Part shown: positions 10,500 through 20,133 of the stretch, one piece after another
Numbering within the stretch: position 1 is the stretch's first letter
Layout: the number at the start of each line of letters is the position of its first letter
From: Pseudomonas rhizophila
GTDB taxonomy: Bacteria > Pseudomonadota > Gammaproteobacteria > Pseudomonadales > Pseudomonadaceae
DNA: 64,000 nucleotides
Reading direction: 5' to 3'
Assembly (NCBI RefSeq): GCF_003033885.1
Contig: NZ_CP024081.1
Location: forward strand, 5,205,178-5,269,177
Notes under the pieces: generated by a model
The model's database searches: none
What the model saw: only the letters and a program-made list of their open reading frames with translations
Told to the model about the DNA's origin: nothing
Position numbers and translations under genes: made by a program

Positions 10500-10577
10500 T
10501 CGTGCAAGGGTGGCGAAGGGGTTATACCCACGCCACAGCGTTGCAGGCCTGAGCGTTCATCCACGTTCTACAGAAAC

Positions 10578-10614
10578 TAAAAAAGGCGACTCCCATGGGG
10601 AGCCGCCTTTTTTG
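10578..10614. terminator. Bidirectional terminator, coq7/speD
   Basis: GC-rich stem AAAAGGCG-CTCCC/GGGAG-CGCCTTTT around 10580-10612, with an A-run on the left and a T-run on the right and a four-base ATGG loop. It serves the two convergent genes. Confidence 0.85.
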
Positions 10615-10626
10615 TAGCTGAAACCT

Positions 10627-11421
10627 TCAGCGTGGCATGTTGCGCGCGTAGAAAATTTCCAGCATTTCGTGTTTCACACGGTCTTCCACCTGATCCCGCT
10701 GTTCAGCAGAGAGGTTGCTGGTAGCGTCCCCGAACAAGTAGTTATCAAGCTCGAAGTTCTTGAGCAGCATTTTGGTGTGGAACAGGTTTTCCTGATACAC
10801 GTTCACGTCGGTCATCTGATACGCGTCGCGAGTGTCTTCGGAGAGATAGTTCTGAATCGAGTTGATCTCGTGATCAATAAAGTGCTTGTGGCCTTCAACG
10901 TCGCGGGTAAAGCCACGCACGCGATAATCCACCGTCACGATGTCCGAGTCGAACTGGTGAATCAGGAAATTGAGTGCCTTGAGCGGTGAAATGACGCCAC
11001 AGGTCGACACGTCAATGTCCACACGGAACGTCGCAATGCCATCCACCGGGTGGATTTCCGGGTAGGTATGTACCGTAATGTGGCTCTTGTCGAGGTGGGC
11101 CAGGATGATTTCCGGCAATGGGCCCGGGGACTCTTCGATCTGGCTGTCGGTCGGTGTCACCGGTTCTTCCGAGATCAGAATGGTCACGCTGGCGCCTTGG
11201 GGTTCATAGTCCTGACTGGCGATGTTCAGGATGTTGGCACCAATGATATCGACAACTTCCGTGAGGATCTGCGTGAGGCGCTTGGCGTTGTACTCTTTAT
11301 TGATGTACTCGACGTAGGCCTGCTGGTCCTGCGGGGTTTCCGCATAGCAGATGTCATAGATGTTGAAGCTCAAGGTCTTTGTCAGGTTATTGAACCCATG
11401 GAGCTTGAGTTTGCTTTTCAC
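10627..11421 (-). CDS. speD: S-adenosylmethionine decarboxylase proenzyme
   Basis: Pyruvoyl-dependent enzyme that produces decarboxylated SAM for spermidine synthesis. The 264-residue proenzyme should self-cleave between Lys112 and Ser113 in [13 protein letters not shown], making the pyruvoyl group on the new alpha-chain. The start is GTG at 11421: it gives the family N-terminus (V/M)[11 protein letters not shown] and usual length, whereas the ATG at 11493 would add 24 unrelated residues. The ribosome-binding site is weak (AGAGAG about 12 nt upstream). The intergenic stretch 11422-11660 holds a CATAAT hexamer at about 11600 on the minus strand, a possible -10. Confidence 0.95.
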   Translation of the reverse strand: MKSKLKLHGFNNLTKTLSFNIYDICYAETPQDQQAYVEYINKEYNAKRLTQILTEVVDIIGANILNIASQDYEPQGASVTILISEEPVTPTDSQIEESPGPLPEIILAHLDKSHITVHTYPEIHPVDGIATFRVDIDVSTCGVISPLKALNFLIHQFDSDIVTVDYRVRGFTRDVEGHKHFIDHEINSIQNYLSEDTRDAYQMTDVNVYQENLFHTKMLLKNFELDNYLFGDATSNLSAEQRDQVEDRVKHEMLEIFYARNMPR

Positions 11422-11660
11422 CGTTTGAAAACTCTCTATGTATTGCGGCCTGGCCGCGTGATCAAGCATGCCCGTCAGATGCGAACGACGCACCTGCGTA
11501 GGACGGTTAACACCTCTTCGCGATGGCGATTTTGGTTGCCTGTCCAGACAAGGGACCGGCCGGAGGACCGATCACTGCCCTGAAAAAAGTGGCGCATTAT
11601 GCAGAGGTCGGCTTCTGATCGCCAGAGCTTGCACTGCTTTTATGATGGTTGGATGTCGAT

Positions 11661-12083
11661 TCAACCCAATTCGATGATTTCATAATCGTGGGTGATTTCA
11701 ACACCGGCGGCGCCGAGCATGATGGAAGCCGAGCAATATTTCTCGGCTGACAGCTCAATGGCGCGCTTGACCTGGGCTTCCTTCAAGGCACGCCCCTTCA
11801 CCACGAAATGCATGTGAATCTTGGTGAACACTTTCGGGTCTTCGGTGGCGCGCTCCGCTTCCAGGAAGGCTTCGCAACTTTCGACGGCCTGGCGCGATTT
11901 TTTAAGGATGCTGACCACATCGAAATTACTGCAACCACCCACGCCCAGCAGGAGCATTTCCATCGGCCTTACACCCAGGTTCCGACCTCCGGCTTCTGGC
12001 GGGCCATCCATGACGACCACATGACCGCTACCTGACTCACCGAGGAACATGGCTTCGCCAGCCCATTGGATGCGTGCCTTCAT
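11661..12083 (-). CDS. OsmC/Ohr-family protein
   Basis: OsmC-like thiol-dependent (hydro)peroxide-handling protein of 140 residues. The family cysteine is in GVGGCSNFDVVSIL near residue 58, and the second in KYCSASIMLG. Members reduce organic peroxides with two cysteines, though this YhfA-like branch is less well defined. The ATG at 12083 is preceded by GGAG with 8-nt spacing; an upstream frame to 12191 is unsupported. It is divergent from vfr and shares a 234-bp regulatory region with it. Confidence 0.85.
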   Translation of the reverse strand: MKARIQWAGEAMFLGESGSGHVVVMDGPPEAGGRNLGVRPMEMLLLGVGGCSNFDVVSILKKSRQAVESCEAFLEAERATEDPKVFTKIHMHFVVKGRALKEAQVKRAIELSAEKYCSASIMLGAAGVEITHDYEIIELG

Positions 12084-12227
12084 CGCCAAGACTCCACTGT
12101 CTGAAAAAAGGGTCGCCAGCTTAGCACAGCCCCCCGCCACGGCGGCTTCTGCCTTAGGACGCATGACAAATACGTGTAGGTAAATTCTCAAATCAATTAA
12201 GGACGCCTCTGTTAAGCTGGCGCCAAT

Positions 12228-12248
12228 TAGCTGGCGTATGGCCAGCTA
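12228..12248. promoter_or_regulatory. Palindrome upstream of vfr (candidate operator)
   Basis: Perfect 8-nt arms TAGCTGGC (12228-12235) and GCCAGCTA (12241-12248) separated by GTATG. It lies 70 bp before the vfr start and within the region shared with the divergent OsmC gene. It does not match the CRP/Vfr consensus (TGTGA-N6-TCACA), so it may bind another factor. Confidence 0.45.
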
Positions 12249-12317
12249 TAGCGATTGCCATTCGCGCCCCACAAAAAATCCAAATCAATACACCGCGCAG
12301 TCTTTCGGGATACAACC

Positions 12318-12962
12318 ATGGTTGCCATTACTCCCACACCCAAGATCAAGAATCTCGACAAACTCTTGATGCATTGTCAGCGTCGCCGCTATCCGGCCAA
12401 GCACAACATCATCTGCGCGGGCGATCGCTCCGACACCCTGTCGTTCATCATCAAAGGGTCGGTCACGATCCTGATCGAGGATGATGACGGTCGCGAAATG
12501 ATCATCGCCTATCTCAACGCCGGGGATTTCTTCGGCGAACTTGGATTGTTTGAACAGGCAGGCAAAGAACAGGAACGTAGCGCCTGGGTACGGGCCAAGG
12601 TCGAATGCGAGGTCGCGGAGATCAGCTATAGCAAGTTCCGGGAACTGTCGGTGCAGGATCCCGACATTCTTTACGTCCTCAGCGGACAAATCGCACAGCG
12701 CCTGCGCAACACTACCCGCAAGGTGGGCGATCTCGCCTTCTTCGACGTGACCGGTCGCGTCGCCCGCTGCTTGCTGGAACTGTGCAAGCAACCCGATGCC
12801 ATGACCCACCCGGACGGCATGCAGATCAAGGTGACGCGCCAGGAAATCGGCCGGATTGTGGGTTGCTCGCGGGAGATGGTCGGTCGTGTGCTCAAGGATC
12901 TGGAAGAGCGCAACCTGGTCAGCGTCAAAGGCAAGACCATGGTGGTCTTTGGGACGCGCTAG
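12318..12962 (+). CDS. vfr: cAMP-responsive global regulator Vfr (CRP family)
   Basis: CRP homologue of 214 residues, exactly the length of P. aeruginosa Vfr. It has an N-terminal cyclic-nucleotide-binding beta-barrel (about 20-120, with [11 protein letters not shown] and the phosphate-binding RSAWVRA stretch) and a C-terminal helix-turn-helix (about 168-195, [21 protein letters not shown]). It regulates virulence, motility and carbon use in pseudomonads. The ATG at 12318 is used; the frame extends to 12255 with non-homologous residues. Its TAG stop overlaps by two bases the stop of the convergent lipoate-ligase-like gene, leaving no room for a terminator. Confidence 0.95.
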   Translation: MVAITPTPKIKNLDKLLMHCQRRRYPAKHNIICAGDRSDTLSFIIKGSVTILIEDDDGREMIIAYLNAGDFFGELGLFEQAGKEQERSAWVRAKVECEVAEISYSKFRELSVQDPDILYVLSGQIAQRLRNTTRKVGDLAFFDVTGRVARCLLELCKQPDAMTHPDGMQIKVTRQEIGRIVGCSREMVGRVLKDLEERNLVSVKGKTMVVFGTR

Positions 12963-13657
12963 GCGAGCAGCCTGGTCAGCAGTTCCCGGTACAGCGCCTC
13001 AAGCCGCTGCAACGCGTGAGGCGCCGGAAATTTTTCATGCAAGGCAATATGACTCTCGGCGCGCACTCGCTGCGCCAAGCCACAGGCTTCATTGAAACGA
13101 TTGACCGCGGCAACCATCGATTCGCGTTCGTTCTCCAGCAACAGGGCTCCATGCACCAGACCCACCGGGCGTTGGCCGCCCTTGCTCTGACGCCAGCGCT
13201 GAGCAGTGCCGACCATTTTCCGGCCGTCGAGATTGACGTTGAATCGACCGTCGCAGAACGCACCCTCGACTTCACCCAACGAAGCCACCCCACCCAGCTC
13301 ATCCAATAACTGGCAGATCGGATCACACAACCGGCGATAACCGGTTTCGATGCGGCCATGGTCGCCTTCACTACGCGGCGGAGCGTAAACCAGGGCGATA
13401 TTGACGGTGGCGGCAGACTGCGGCACCGGCTCACCGCCGGTTTCGCGCAGCAGCACTGGCCAGTCGTGGGCCGCCGAGATTTGGCAGGCGTGTTCGAACC
13501 CCGGGAAACGACTCAAACGACGAGGCATGACCAGCGCGCGATCATTGGGCTGCCAGAACAACAAGCCGAACTCAGCGTCGCCTGCACAGATGCTGGCCAG
13601 CAAATCCTGTTCGGCTTGCAGACCGGCTTCGACGGTCAGGGAAATCACCGGCGACAT
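12959..13657 (-). CDS. Biotin/lipoate A/B protein ligase family protein
   Basis: A 232-residue protein of the lipoyl/biotinyl transferase fold. Recognisable elements are [11 protein letters not shown], the [10 protein letters not shown] stretch (the RRxSGG-type loop of LplA-like enzymes), and [12 protein letters not shown], which contains the conserved lysine. It lacks the C-terminal accessory domain of full-length LplA. It may transfer lipoate or octanoate, or be a divergent paralogue; the substrate cannot be told. It lies 4 nt after trpC in the same direction, so it is probably the last gene of the trpGDC transcription unit, and its stop overlaps that of vfr. Confidence 0.8.
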   Translation of the reverse strand: MSPVISLTVEAGLQAEQDLLASICAGDAEFGLLFWQPNDRALVMPRRLSRFPGFEHACQISAAHDWPVLLRETGGEPVPQSAATVNIALVYAPPRSEGDHGRIETGYRRLCDPICQLLDELGGVASLGEVEGAFCDGRFNVNLDGRKMVGTAQRWRQSKGGQRPVGLVHGALLLENERESMVAAVNRFNEACGLAQRVRAESHIALHEKFPAPHALQRLEALYRELLTRLLA

Positions 13658-13661
13658 TGAA

Positions 13662-14498
13662 TCAATCCAGCGTCGAACCGCTTATCGGAACGCCGCGTTC
13701 AGGGAAGAACAGACGTTGCAACTCGGTACCCGGATTTTCCGCGCGCATGAACGCTTCGCCCACCAGGAACGAATACACATCGCTGACTTCCATCAGTTCG
13801 ACATCGGCCCGGTTCAGGATCCCGCTTTCGGTGATCACCAAGCGATCACGCGGAATACGCGGCAACAAATCCAGAGTCGTTTCCAGGCTGACTTCGAAAT
13901 TATGCAGGTTGCGGTTGTTCACGCCGACCAGCGGAGTATCGAGGGTCTTCAAGGCCCGCTCCAGCTCCTCGCCATCGTGGACCTCTACCAGGACATCCAG
14001 GCCCACGCCTTTGGCGACCGCCGCCAGCTCGGCCATTTTCACATCGTCCAGGGCGGACACAATCAACAGCACGCAATCTGCGCCCAGGGCTCGGGCTTCA
14101 ACGATCTGGTAAGGATCGATCATGAAATCCTTGCGAATCACCGGCAGCTTGCACGCCTCCCGCGCCTGTTTGAGGTATTCATCGGCACCCTGGAAAAAAT
14201 CAATATCGGTCAGCACCGAAAGGCAAGTCGCACCGCCCTTCTCATAGCTCTTGGCGATGTCGGCGGGGACGAAGTGTTCACGAATCACGCCTTTGCTGGG
14301 GGAAGCCTTTTTAATTTCGGCAATCACCGCTGGCTGCTTTCTCTTGGCCTGATCGATCAGCGCCTTGGCAAAGCCACGCGGCGCATCCGCTGCCCGCGCC
14401 AAGGTTTCCAGCTCTGCCAGACTGACCCGAGCACTGCGTTCGGCAACCTCTTGAGCCTTGCGAGCCAGAATGTTTTCCAGAACCGTTGGCACACTCAT
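13662..14498 (-). CDS. trpC: Indole-3-glycerol phosphate synthase
   Basis: Closes the indole ring of carboxyphenylaminodeoxyribulose phosphate in tryptophan synthesis. The TIM-barrel protein of 278 residues has the catalytic lysine in [10 protein letters not shown], the phosphate-binding ITESGI, and NNRNL. It is monofunctional, without the TrpF fusion of enterics. Its ATG overlaps the trpD stop (ATGA), indicating translational coupling within trpGDC. Confidence 0.97.
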   Translation of the reverse strand: MSVPTVLENILARKAQEVAERSARVSLAELETLARAADAPRGFAKALIDQAKRKQPAVIAEIKKASPSKGVIREHFVPADIAKSYEKGGATCLSVLTDIDFFQGADEYLKQAREACKLPVIRKDFMIDPYQIVEARALGADCVLLIVSALDDVKMAELAAVAKGVGLDVLVEVHDGEELERALKTLDTPLVGVNNRNLHNFEVSLETTLDLLPRIPRDRLVITESGILNRADVELMEVSDVYSFLVGEAFMRAENPGTELQRLFFPERGVPISGSTLD

Positions 14499-15544
14499 CC
14501 TTCGTTCTCCACTTTGAATACGGCGGTAAATGCACCCAACTCTTCGAGTTTTTCCCTGGCAAGGCCGGTGTGCAACGCATCATGGGCCAGTTCCACGCCC
14601 TGCTTGAGGCTGCTGGCGTGATCCGCCGCATACAACGCGGCGCCCGCATTGAGCACGATCATCTCGGCGGCCTTCTGGCCATTTTCAGTCTTGCGGCGCC
14701 CCAAGGCATCGCGAATCAGCTCCAGCGACTGGGCCGGCCCATCCACCGCCAGCCCATGCAGGCTCTGGCTCTTCATGCCCAGGTCTTCAGGTTCGACCCA
14801 ATACTCGCTGATCTGATCATTTTTTAATTCAGCCACGTACGTGGGTGCAGCCAGGCTGAATTCGTCCAGGCCATCCTTCGAATGGACCACCAGCACGTGC
14901 TTGCTGCCCAGACGTTGCAAGACCTCGGCCAGGGGCCGGCACAATGCCTGGCTGAACACACCGACCACTTGATGCTTCACGCCGGCCGGATTCGTAAGCG
15001 GGCCGAGCATATTGAACATCGTCCGCAGGCCCAGATCACGACGCGGCGCGGCGGCGTACTTCATGGCGCGGTGGTGGGTCTGGGCGAACATGAAACCGAT
15101 GCCCACGTTATCGATGCAACGCGCCACCTGTACTGGCGTCAGGTTCAGGTAGATCCCGGCCGCCTCCAGCAGGTCGGCGCTGCCACTCTTGCCGGAGACC
15201 GCACGATTGCCATGCTTGGCAACGGTACAACCGGCCGCGGCGACGACGAAGGCCGAGGCAGTGGAAACGTTGAAGATATTGGCGCCGTCACCGCCGGTGC
15301 CCACCACATCCACCACGCCATCCAGGGTCTTGAGCTCGACCTTGTCCGCCAGCTCGCGCATGACCGAAACCGCGCCGACGATCTCATCGATGCTCTCGCT
15401 CTTCATGCGCATGGCCATCATGAATGCGCCGATCTGCGCATCCGAGCATTGGCCGGTCATGATTTCGCGCATCACATCGCGCATTTCGTCGGTGCTCAGG
15501 TCGAGATGGCCGACGATACGGCTCAGGGCTGTCTTGATATCCAT
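14495..15544 (-). CDS. trpD: Anthranilate phosphoribosyltransferase
   Basis: Transfers phosphoribose from PRPP to anthranilate. The 349-residue protein has the PRPP-binding [14 protein letters not shown] motif, the KHGNRA motif for anthranilate/metal, and the N-terminal helical domain of the family. It is separate from TrpG, unlike the enteric fusion. It starts 9 nt after the trpG stop and overlaps trpC by 4 nt. Confidence 0.97.
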   Translation of the reverse strand: MDIKTALSRIVGHLDLSTDEMRDVMREIMTGQCSDAQIGAFMMAMRMKSESIDEIVGAVSVMRELADKVELKTLDGVVDVVGTGGDGANIFNVSTASAFVVAAAGCTVAKHGNRAVSGKSGSADLLEAAGIYLNLTPVQVARCIDNVGIGFMFAQTHHRAMKYAAAPRRDLGLRTMFNMLGPLTNPAGVKHQVVGVFSQALCRPLAEVLQRLGSKHVLVVHSKDGLDEFSLAAPTYVAELKNDQISEYWVEPEDLGMKSQSLHGLAVDGPAQSLELIRDALGRRKTENGQKAAEMIVLNAGAALYAADHASSLKQGVELAHDALHTGLAREKLEELGAFTAVFKVENEG

Positions 15545-15553
15545 GAAAAGTCC

Positions 15554-16147
15554 TTAGCGCGTGCCGCCGGTTTGTTTGAGGAAGTTGGCGAACAGCTCGT
15601 GACCCTGTTCGGTGAGAATAGACTCGGGGTGAAATTGCACGCCTTCGATATTCAACGTTTTGTGACGAAGCCCCATGATTTCATCCACAGAGCCGTCCTC
15701 GAGCTGAGTCCAGGCGGTCAGTTCCAGACAATCTGGCAGGGTTTGGCGCTTGACGATCAGGGAGTGGTAGCGGGTGACGGTCAGCGGAAGATTCAGACCT
15801 TCGAACACGCCCTTGTTCTCGTGAAATACCGGGCTAGTCTTACCGTGCATGACTTGCCGGGCGCGCACCACGTCGCCGCCAAAGGCCTGGCCGATCGACT
15901 GGTGCCCCAGGCAGACACCCAGGATCGGCAGCTTGCCGGCGAAATACTTGATGGCTTCGATGGAAATGCCCGCTTCGGTCGGCGTGCAAGGACCGGGAGA
16001 GACCACGATGCGCTCGGGCTTGAGGGCTTCGATTTCGGCGATGGTCAGTTCGTCGTTGCGCACGACCTTGACCTCGGAGCCCAGCTCGCCCAGGTACTGC
16101 ACAACGTTGTAGGTAAAAGAGTCGTAGTTATCGATCATCAGCAACAT
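15554..16147 (-). CDS. trpG: Anthranilate synthase component II (glutamine amidotransferase)
   Basis: Supplies ammonia to TrpE; in pseudomonads it is often shared with p-aminobenzoate synthesis. The 197-residue class I amidotransferase has the nucleophile Cys79 in [10 protein letters not shown] and the His-Glu pair in GVQFHPES. It is the first structural gene of the trpGDC unit and is preceded by a tryptophan-rich leader ORF at 16310-16396. The partner trpE is 2.4 kb upstream, separated by estA. Confidence 0.97.
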   Translation of the reverse strand: MLLMIDNYDSFTYNVVQYLGELGSEVKVVRNDELTIAEIEALKPERIVVSPGPCTPTEAGISIEAIKYFAGKLPILGVCLGHQSIGQAFGGDVVRARQVMHGKTSPVFHENKGVFEGLNLPLTVTRYHSLIVKRQTLPDCLELTAWTQLEDGSVDEIMGLRHKTLNIEGVQFHPESILTEQGHELFANFLKQTGGTR

Positions 16148-16286
16148 GGCGTAAGCAACCTATTGAATTCACTGACTTGAAATACAGCCTTCGGAGAGTG
16201 ACCCGCGCGGTGTTGCGCTTGGCGAGGCGTGTGATGGGCCAGCGAAGCGACTTTCAAGCGGGTAAAGAAGGCAAATCGGTACAGGT

Positions 16287-16299
16287 CCGGCCAGGCCGG
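16287..16299 (-). promoter_or_regulatory. Leader hairpin between trpL and trpG
   Basis: On the minus strand, CCGGC-CTG-GCCGG forms a 5-bp stem 10 nt after the stop codon of the trp leader ORF. A pyrimidine-rich stretch (GATTTGCCTTCTTT) follows about 11 nt later. The same arrangement, a GCCGG/CCGGC stem shortly after an ARWRWRA stop codon, occurs before trpE at 20101-20114. It is plausibly part of an attenuator, but it is not a canonical terminator. Confidence 0.4.
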
Positions 16300-16309
16300 C
16301 AGAGAACGT

Positions 16310-16396
16310 TCAGGCGCGCCAACGCCAACGGGCGTGTGCCTTGATCAATTGATCCAGAAGTTTGCTGACAATCGACACAGGGGAAGTCTCGTTCAT
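16310..16396 (-). CDS. Candidate trp leader peptide upstream of trpGDC
   Basis: A 28-codon ORF, ATG at 16396 and TGA at 16310. The product starts MNETSPVS and ends LIKAHARWRWRA, with two Trp codons (16327-16325 and 16321-16319) three and five codons before the last sense codon. GGAA lies 4 nt upstream of the ATG. It precedes trpG by 162 nt on the same strand. Its last 20 residues align with the C-terminus of Gph directly upstream of trpE, and the last seven are identical. This fits a ribosome-stalling leader for transcription attenuation, which I recall being reported for P. putida trpE and trpGDC. Confidence 0.7.
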   Translation of the reverse strand: MNETSPVSIVSKLLDQLIKAHARWRWRA

Positions 16397-16557
16397 ACGT
16401 TCCGGCACAGTAGCTTAGCTGGACGGTGCACGCAATATGACGACCCCCGAAGGGCTTTGAAACAATCGCGACGAACCTGATGGATGGCAAAACGCCGGAA
16501 GTTTTTGGTACTGTCGTTTCGTTTTCTAACAACAATAAGATAAAAACGGACTTTCTC

Positions 16558-18465
16558 ATGCTAAGAAAAACGTTATTCGTACCAATGGCCGGCTGTCTGC
16601 TGGCAATGGCCTGCGCCCAGGCGAGCGCCGCGCCCAATCCCTACTCCAGCTTCATCGTGTTTGGCGACAGCCTCAACGATGCCGGCCAGTTTGCCGACCC
16701 GAACGGTCCGTCCGAGGCCACGCAACGCTTTACCAACCGCACCGGCCCGCTCTATCTCGACGGAAGCGGCGAATCCTATTCCCTCAATTCCACCCAACTG
16801 CTGGGCGGACGGTTGGGCTTTTCCGATGATGAAACCGCGGCATCCACCTCGGCGGTTCGTGCCAGCGAAGGCCAGGCCGATGGCAACAACTGGGCCGTGG
16901 GCGGGTATCGTACCGACCAGATCCTCGAGTCGATTACCGGCGTTTCCGACACTGGCGAACGCAGCCGTGACGGATACCTGCTGTCCAACGGCCTGCGTGC
17001 CGACCCGAACGCGCTGTACTACCTTTCCGGGGGCGGTAACGACTTCCTCCAGGGTCTGGTACTGACCCCCGCCCAGGCGAACGCCGCCGCGGACCGCCTG
17101 GCCGACAGTGTCCAGGTGCTGCAAACCGCCGGAGCCCGTTATGTGATGGTCTGGCTGCTGCCCGACCTGGGCCTGACCCCTGCGCTCAATGGCACGCCTT
17201 TACAAGACGCCGTTTCGCAGCTCAGCAACCAGTTCAACCAGCAACTGGTCACGCGGCTGCAAGGCATTGATGCCGAAATCATTCCACTGAACGTTCCGCT
17301 ACTGCTGCAGGAAAGTTTCGCCGATCCAGCACGATTCGGCCTCGCCACCGGCGAGAACCTCACCGCCACCTGCTTCAGCGGCAACGGCTGCACGGAAAAC
17401 CCCACCTATGGCATCAACAGCGCGACGCCAGACCCCACCAAGCTGATCTATAACGACTCGGTCCACCCCACCGAGACCGGACAGCAACTGATCGCCGATT
17501 ACGCCTTTTCCCTGCTCGCGGCGCCATGGGAGCTGACATTGCTGCCGGAAATGGCCCACTCGACCCTGCGCGCCCACCAGGATGAATTACGCAGCCAGTG
17601 GCAATCGGACTGGGAGAACTGGCAAGCCGTCGGCCAATGGCGGGCGATCGTCGCAGGCGGCGGCCAGCACCTGGACATCGACAGCCAAAGCAGTGGCGCC
17701 AGCGCCGACGGCAGCGGCTACAGCCTGAACGTCGGTGGCAGCTATCGTCTCAACGAGGCTTGGCGCGTGGGTGTAGCCGCCGGTTTCTACCGCCAGGACA
17801 TGGAGGCAGGCAGCGCCGATTCGGACTACAAACTCAACAGCTACCTGGCCACCGCTTTCGCCCAGTTCCAGCAGAACCGCTGGTGGGCCGATGCCGCGTT
17901 GACCGGCGGCAAGCTCGACTACGACAACCTGGAGCGCAAGTTCGACCTGGGCGTCAACCAGGCGCAAGAGAAAGGTGACACCGACGGTCACCTGTGGGCA
18001 TTCAGCACGCGCCTGGGCTACGACATTGCCCAGCCGGGCAGTCAGTGGCACCTGTCACCGTTTATCAGCGCCGATTATGCGAAGGTGGAAGTCGACGGGT
18101 ATTCAGAAAAGAGCAGCCGCTCCACCGCCCTGACTTTCGATGACCAGACCCGCGACTCGAAACGCTTGGGCATTGGCTTGCAAGGCAAATACAACTTCAC
18201 CCGTCAGACCCAGGTGTATGGCGAATATGCCCACGAACGCGAGTACGAAGACGACACCCAAAAAGTGAACATCGCCCTCAACAGTCTGCCGGCCAATGAT
18301 TTCACGCTTGAAGGCTATACGCCGCAGAGTCATTTGAATCGCCTGAGCCTGGGGGTCAGCCACAAGTTGACCAACGATCTGGCCCTGCGGGGCGGTTATA
18401 CGCTGCGCAAGGACGATGACTTTACCCAGCAGGGCGTGAATGTCGGGGTCAGCCTGGATTTCTGA
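16558..18465 (+). CDS. estA: Autotransporter GDSL esterase EstA
   Basis: Outer-membrane-anchored esterase of 635 residues. It has a signal peptide (1 to about 24, ending ASA), a GDSL hydrolase passenger with nucleophile Ser38 in [14 protein letters not shown] (block III) and DSVHPTETG (block V Asp/His), and a C-terminal 12-strand autotransporter barrel (about 370-635) ending in the outer-membrane signature phenylalanine. P. aeruginosa EstA affects rhamnolipid production and motility. The ATG at 16558 directly precedes the signal peptide. It lies between trpG and trpE on the opposite strand; the 410-bp gap before it (16148-16557) holds the trpG leader on the minus strand and presumably the estA promoter. 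Confidence 0.93.
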   Translation: MLRKTLFVPMAGCLLAMACAQASAAPNPYSSFIVFGDSLNDAGQFADPNGPSEATQRFTNRTGPLYLDGSGESYSLNSTQLLGGRLGFSDDETAASTSAVRASEGQADGNNWAVGGYRTDQILESITGVSDTGERSRDGYLLSNGLRADPNALYYLSGGGNDFLQGLVLTPAQANAAADRLADSVQVLQTAGARYVMVWLLPDLGLTPALNGTPLQDAVSQLSNQFNQQLVTRLQGIDAEIIPLNVPLLLQESFADPARFGLATGENLTATCFSGNGCTENPTYGINSATPDPTKLIYNDSVHPTETGQQLIADYAFSLLAAPWELTLLPEMAHSTLRAHQDELRSQWQSDWENWQAVGQWRAIVAGGGQHLDIDSQSSGASADGSGYSLNVGGSYRLNEAWRVGVAAGFYRQDMEAGSADSDYKLNSYLATAFAQFQQNRWWADAALTGGKLDYDNLERKFDLGVNQAQEKGDTDGHLWAFSTRLGYDIAQPGSQWHLSPFISADYAKVEVDGYSEKSSRSTALTFDDQTRDSKRLGIGLQGKYNFTRQTQVYGEYAHEREYEDDTQKVNIALNSLPANDFTLEGYTPQSHLNRLSLGVSHKLTNDLALRGGYTLRKDDDFTQQGVNVGVSLDF

Positions 18466-18479
18466 TCGAGATAACCCTG

Positions 18480-18556
18480 TGTGGGAGCGAGCCTGCTCGC
18501 GATGAGGCCGGCATGTTCGACACATGCATCGCCTCGCGAGCAGGCTCGCTCCCACA
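18480..18556. repeat. REP pair (BIME-like)
   Basis: Two copies of the pseudomonad REP core TGTGGGAGCGAGCCTGCTCGCGA in inverted orientation (18480-18503 and 18535-18556), between the convergent estA and trpE. It can fold into a long stem and may act as a transcript end. Confidence 0.9.
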
Positions 18557-18572
18557 GTTGATCAGCTTCCAT

Positions 18573-20054
18573 TCAGTCGCTTGGGGTCTGCTCGGCCAGC
18601 GCCACGGCACGGAACATTGCCCGGCGCTTGTTCAGGGTTTCTTCCCACTCCAGCACCGGCACCGAGTCGGCCACGATCCCGCCGCCGGCCTGCACGTGCA
18701 GCTCACCGTCCTTGATGACGGCGGTGCGGATGGCAATGGCAGTGTCCATGTTGCCGTTCCAGGCAAAATAGCCCACGGCCCCGCCGTACACCCCACGCTT
18801 GACCGGCTCCAGTTCGTCGATGATTTCCATGGCGCGGATTTTCGGGGCGCCAGACAACGTTCCTGCCGGCAGGATGGCCCGCAGGGCGTCCATCGCCGTC
18901 AGCCCGGCCTTCAACTGGCCCGTGACGTTGGAGACGATGTGCATCACGTTGGAATAACGCTCGATGACCATCTTTTCGGTAAGCTTCACCGAACCGACTT
19001 CCGAGACGCGCCCGGTGTCATTGCGGCCCAGGTCGATCAGCATCAGGTGCTCGGCGATTTCCTTGTCATCCGACAGCAGGTCCTCTTCCAGCGCCCGGTC
19101 GGCCTCCTCCGTGGCCCCACGAGGGCGGGTGCCAGCGATAGGCCGCACAGTGATCAGGTTGTCTTCGACCCGCACCAGCACTTCGGGTGAACTGCCTACA
19201 ACGTGGAAGTCACCGAAGTTGAAGAAGTACATGTAAGGCGTCGGATTGAAACAGCGCAGTGCCCGGTACAGGTCGATGGGCGCGGCCTTGAAGTCGATGG
19301 ACATCCGTTGCGACGGCACCACTTGCATGCAGTCGCCGGCCAGGATGTATTCCTTGATGGTATCGACGGCCCTTTCGTAATCGTTCTGAGTGAAACTGGA
19401 ACGGAACACCGGGTCGGCCGCCGACTGTTTGCTGAAATCCAGGCCAGGACGCGGCGTGATCGGCTGCCGGAGTTTTTCCAGCAGCGCCTGAAGACTTTTC
19501 TGACCTTGCTCGTAGGCGTCTTCCCGGGACGGATCAGCCAGGACAATCGCGTGCATCTTGCCGGCGAGGTTATCGAAGACGACCACTGCGTCAGAGACCA
19601 TCAGCAAAATGTCCGGCACGCCCAGCGGGTCCGGGTTCGGGCAGGTGCCCAGACGCTTTTCCACATAGCGTACGCAGTCGTAGCCGAAATAACCCACCAG
19701 GCCCCCGTTGAACCGCGGCAGGCCGGGGATGGTAGGCACGTTGTAGCGAGCCTTGAAGGTTTCGACGAAGGCCAGCGGATCTTCGACCTCCAGGCTTTCG
19801 ATCTCGACGCCGTCATGGGTCACGCTGACACGATGGTCATGGACCCGCAGCACCGTGCGGCACGGCAGGCCGATGATGGAATAACGGCCCCATTTCTCAC
19901 CGCCCTGCACCGATTCGAGCAGGTATGAGTTGGGCTCATCGGCCAGCTTGAGGTAGATCGACAGCGGCGTGTCGAAGTCGGCCAGGGTTTCGCAGGCAAG
20001 CGGGATACGGTTATAGCCGGCAGCGGCTAGACGCAGGAATTCTTCGCGGATCAT
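18573..20054 (-). CDS. trpE: Anthranilate synthase component I
   Basis: Converts chorismate and ammonia to anthranilate, the committed and tryptophan-inhibited step. The 493-residue chorismate-binding enzyme has the feedback-site element [15 protein letters not shown] near 43-57 and the C-terminal catalytic blocks [19 protein letters not shown]-like [10 protein letters not shown] and [12 protein letters not shown]. It lies 70 nt after gph on the same strand, and that gap carries a GCCGG/CCGGC hairpin. The gph C-terminus looks like a trp leader, so expression may depend on tryptophan supply. It is separated from trpGDC by estA. Confidence 0.97.
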   Translation of the reverse strand: MIREEFLRLAAAGYNRIPLACETLADFDTPLSIYLKLADEPNSYLLESVQGGEKWGRYSIIGLPCRTVLRVHDHRVSVTHDGVEIESLEVEDPLAFVETFKARYNVPTIPGLPRFNGGLVGYFGYDCVRYVEKRLGTCPNPDPLGVPDILLMVSDAVVVFDNLAGKMHAIVLADPSREDAYEQGQKSLQALLEKLRQPITPRPGLDFSKQSAADPVFRSSFTQNDYERAVDTIKEYILAGDCMQVVPSQRMSIDFKAAPIDLYRALRCFNPTPYMYFFNFGDFHVVGSSPEVLVRVEDNLITVRPIAGTRPRGATEEADRALEEDLLSDDKEIAEHLMLIDLGRNDTGRVSEVGSVKLTEKMVIERYSNVMHIVSNVTGQLKAGLTAMDALRAILPAGTLSGAPKIRAMEIIDELEPVKRGVYGGAVGYFAWNGNMDTAIAIRTAVIKDGELHVQAGGGIVADSVPVLEWEETLNKRRAMFRAVALAEQTPSD

Positions 20055-20097
20055 GGTGTGCCTCGTGGCAGGAGGAGCTGACAGTCAGGTATGCAAA

Positions 20098-20133
20098 CGC
20101 GCCGGATAACCGGCCAGGATCAGGTCAGGCGCG
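20098..20133 (-). promoter_or_regulatory. Candidate trpE attenuator region
   Basis: After the gph stop codon (20127-20125), GCCGG-TTAT-CCGGC can form a hairpin (20114-20101). Alternatively, CGCGCC in the last codons of gph (20133-20128) can pair with GGCGCG (20103-20098), which overlaps and would disrupt the first stem. The two structures are mutually exclusive, as in an attenuator, and the switch point lies at the tryptophan codons. No clear U-run was seen, so the mechanism is inferred. Confidence 0.4.

Noticed and set aside
14882..16180. 432-codon plus-strand frame across trpD and trpG
   Set aside because: Antisense to two clearly recognised genes and it even spans their junction.
16441..16557. 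Specific promoter calls for estA and for the trpG leader
   Set aside because: Several weak -35/-10 combinations exist on the minus strand (for example TTTCAA-17-CATATT and TTGCGT-17-TACTGT), none decisive, so no promoter was annotated.
16254..16637. 127-codon minus-strand frame covering the trpG leader region
   Set aside because: Different frame from the Trp-rich leader ORF and runs into the estA signal peptide on the other strand; no family resemblance.
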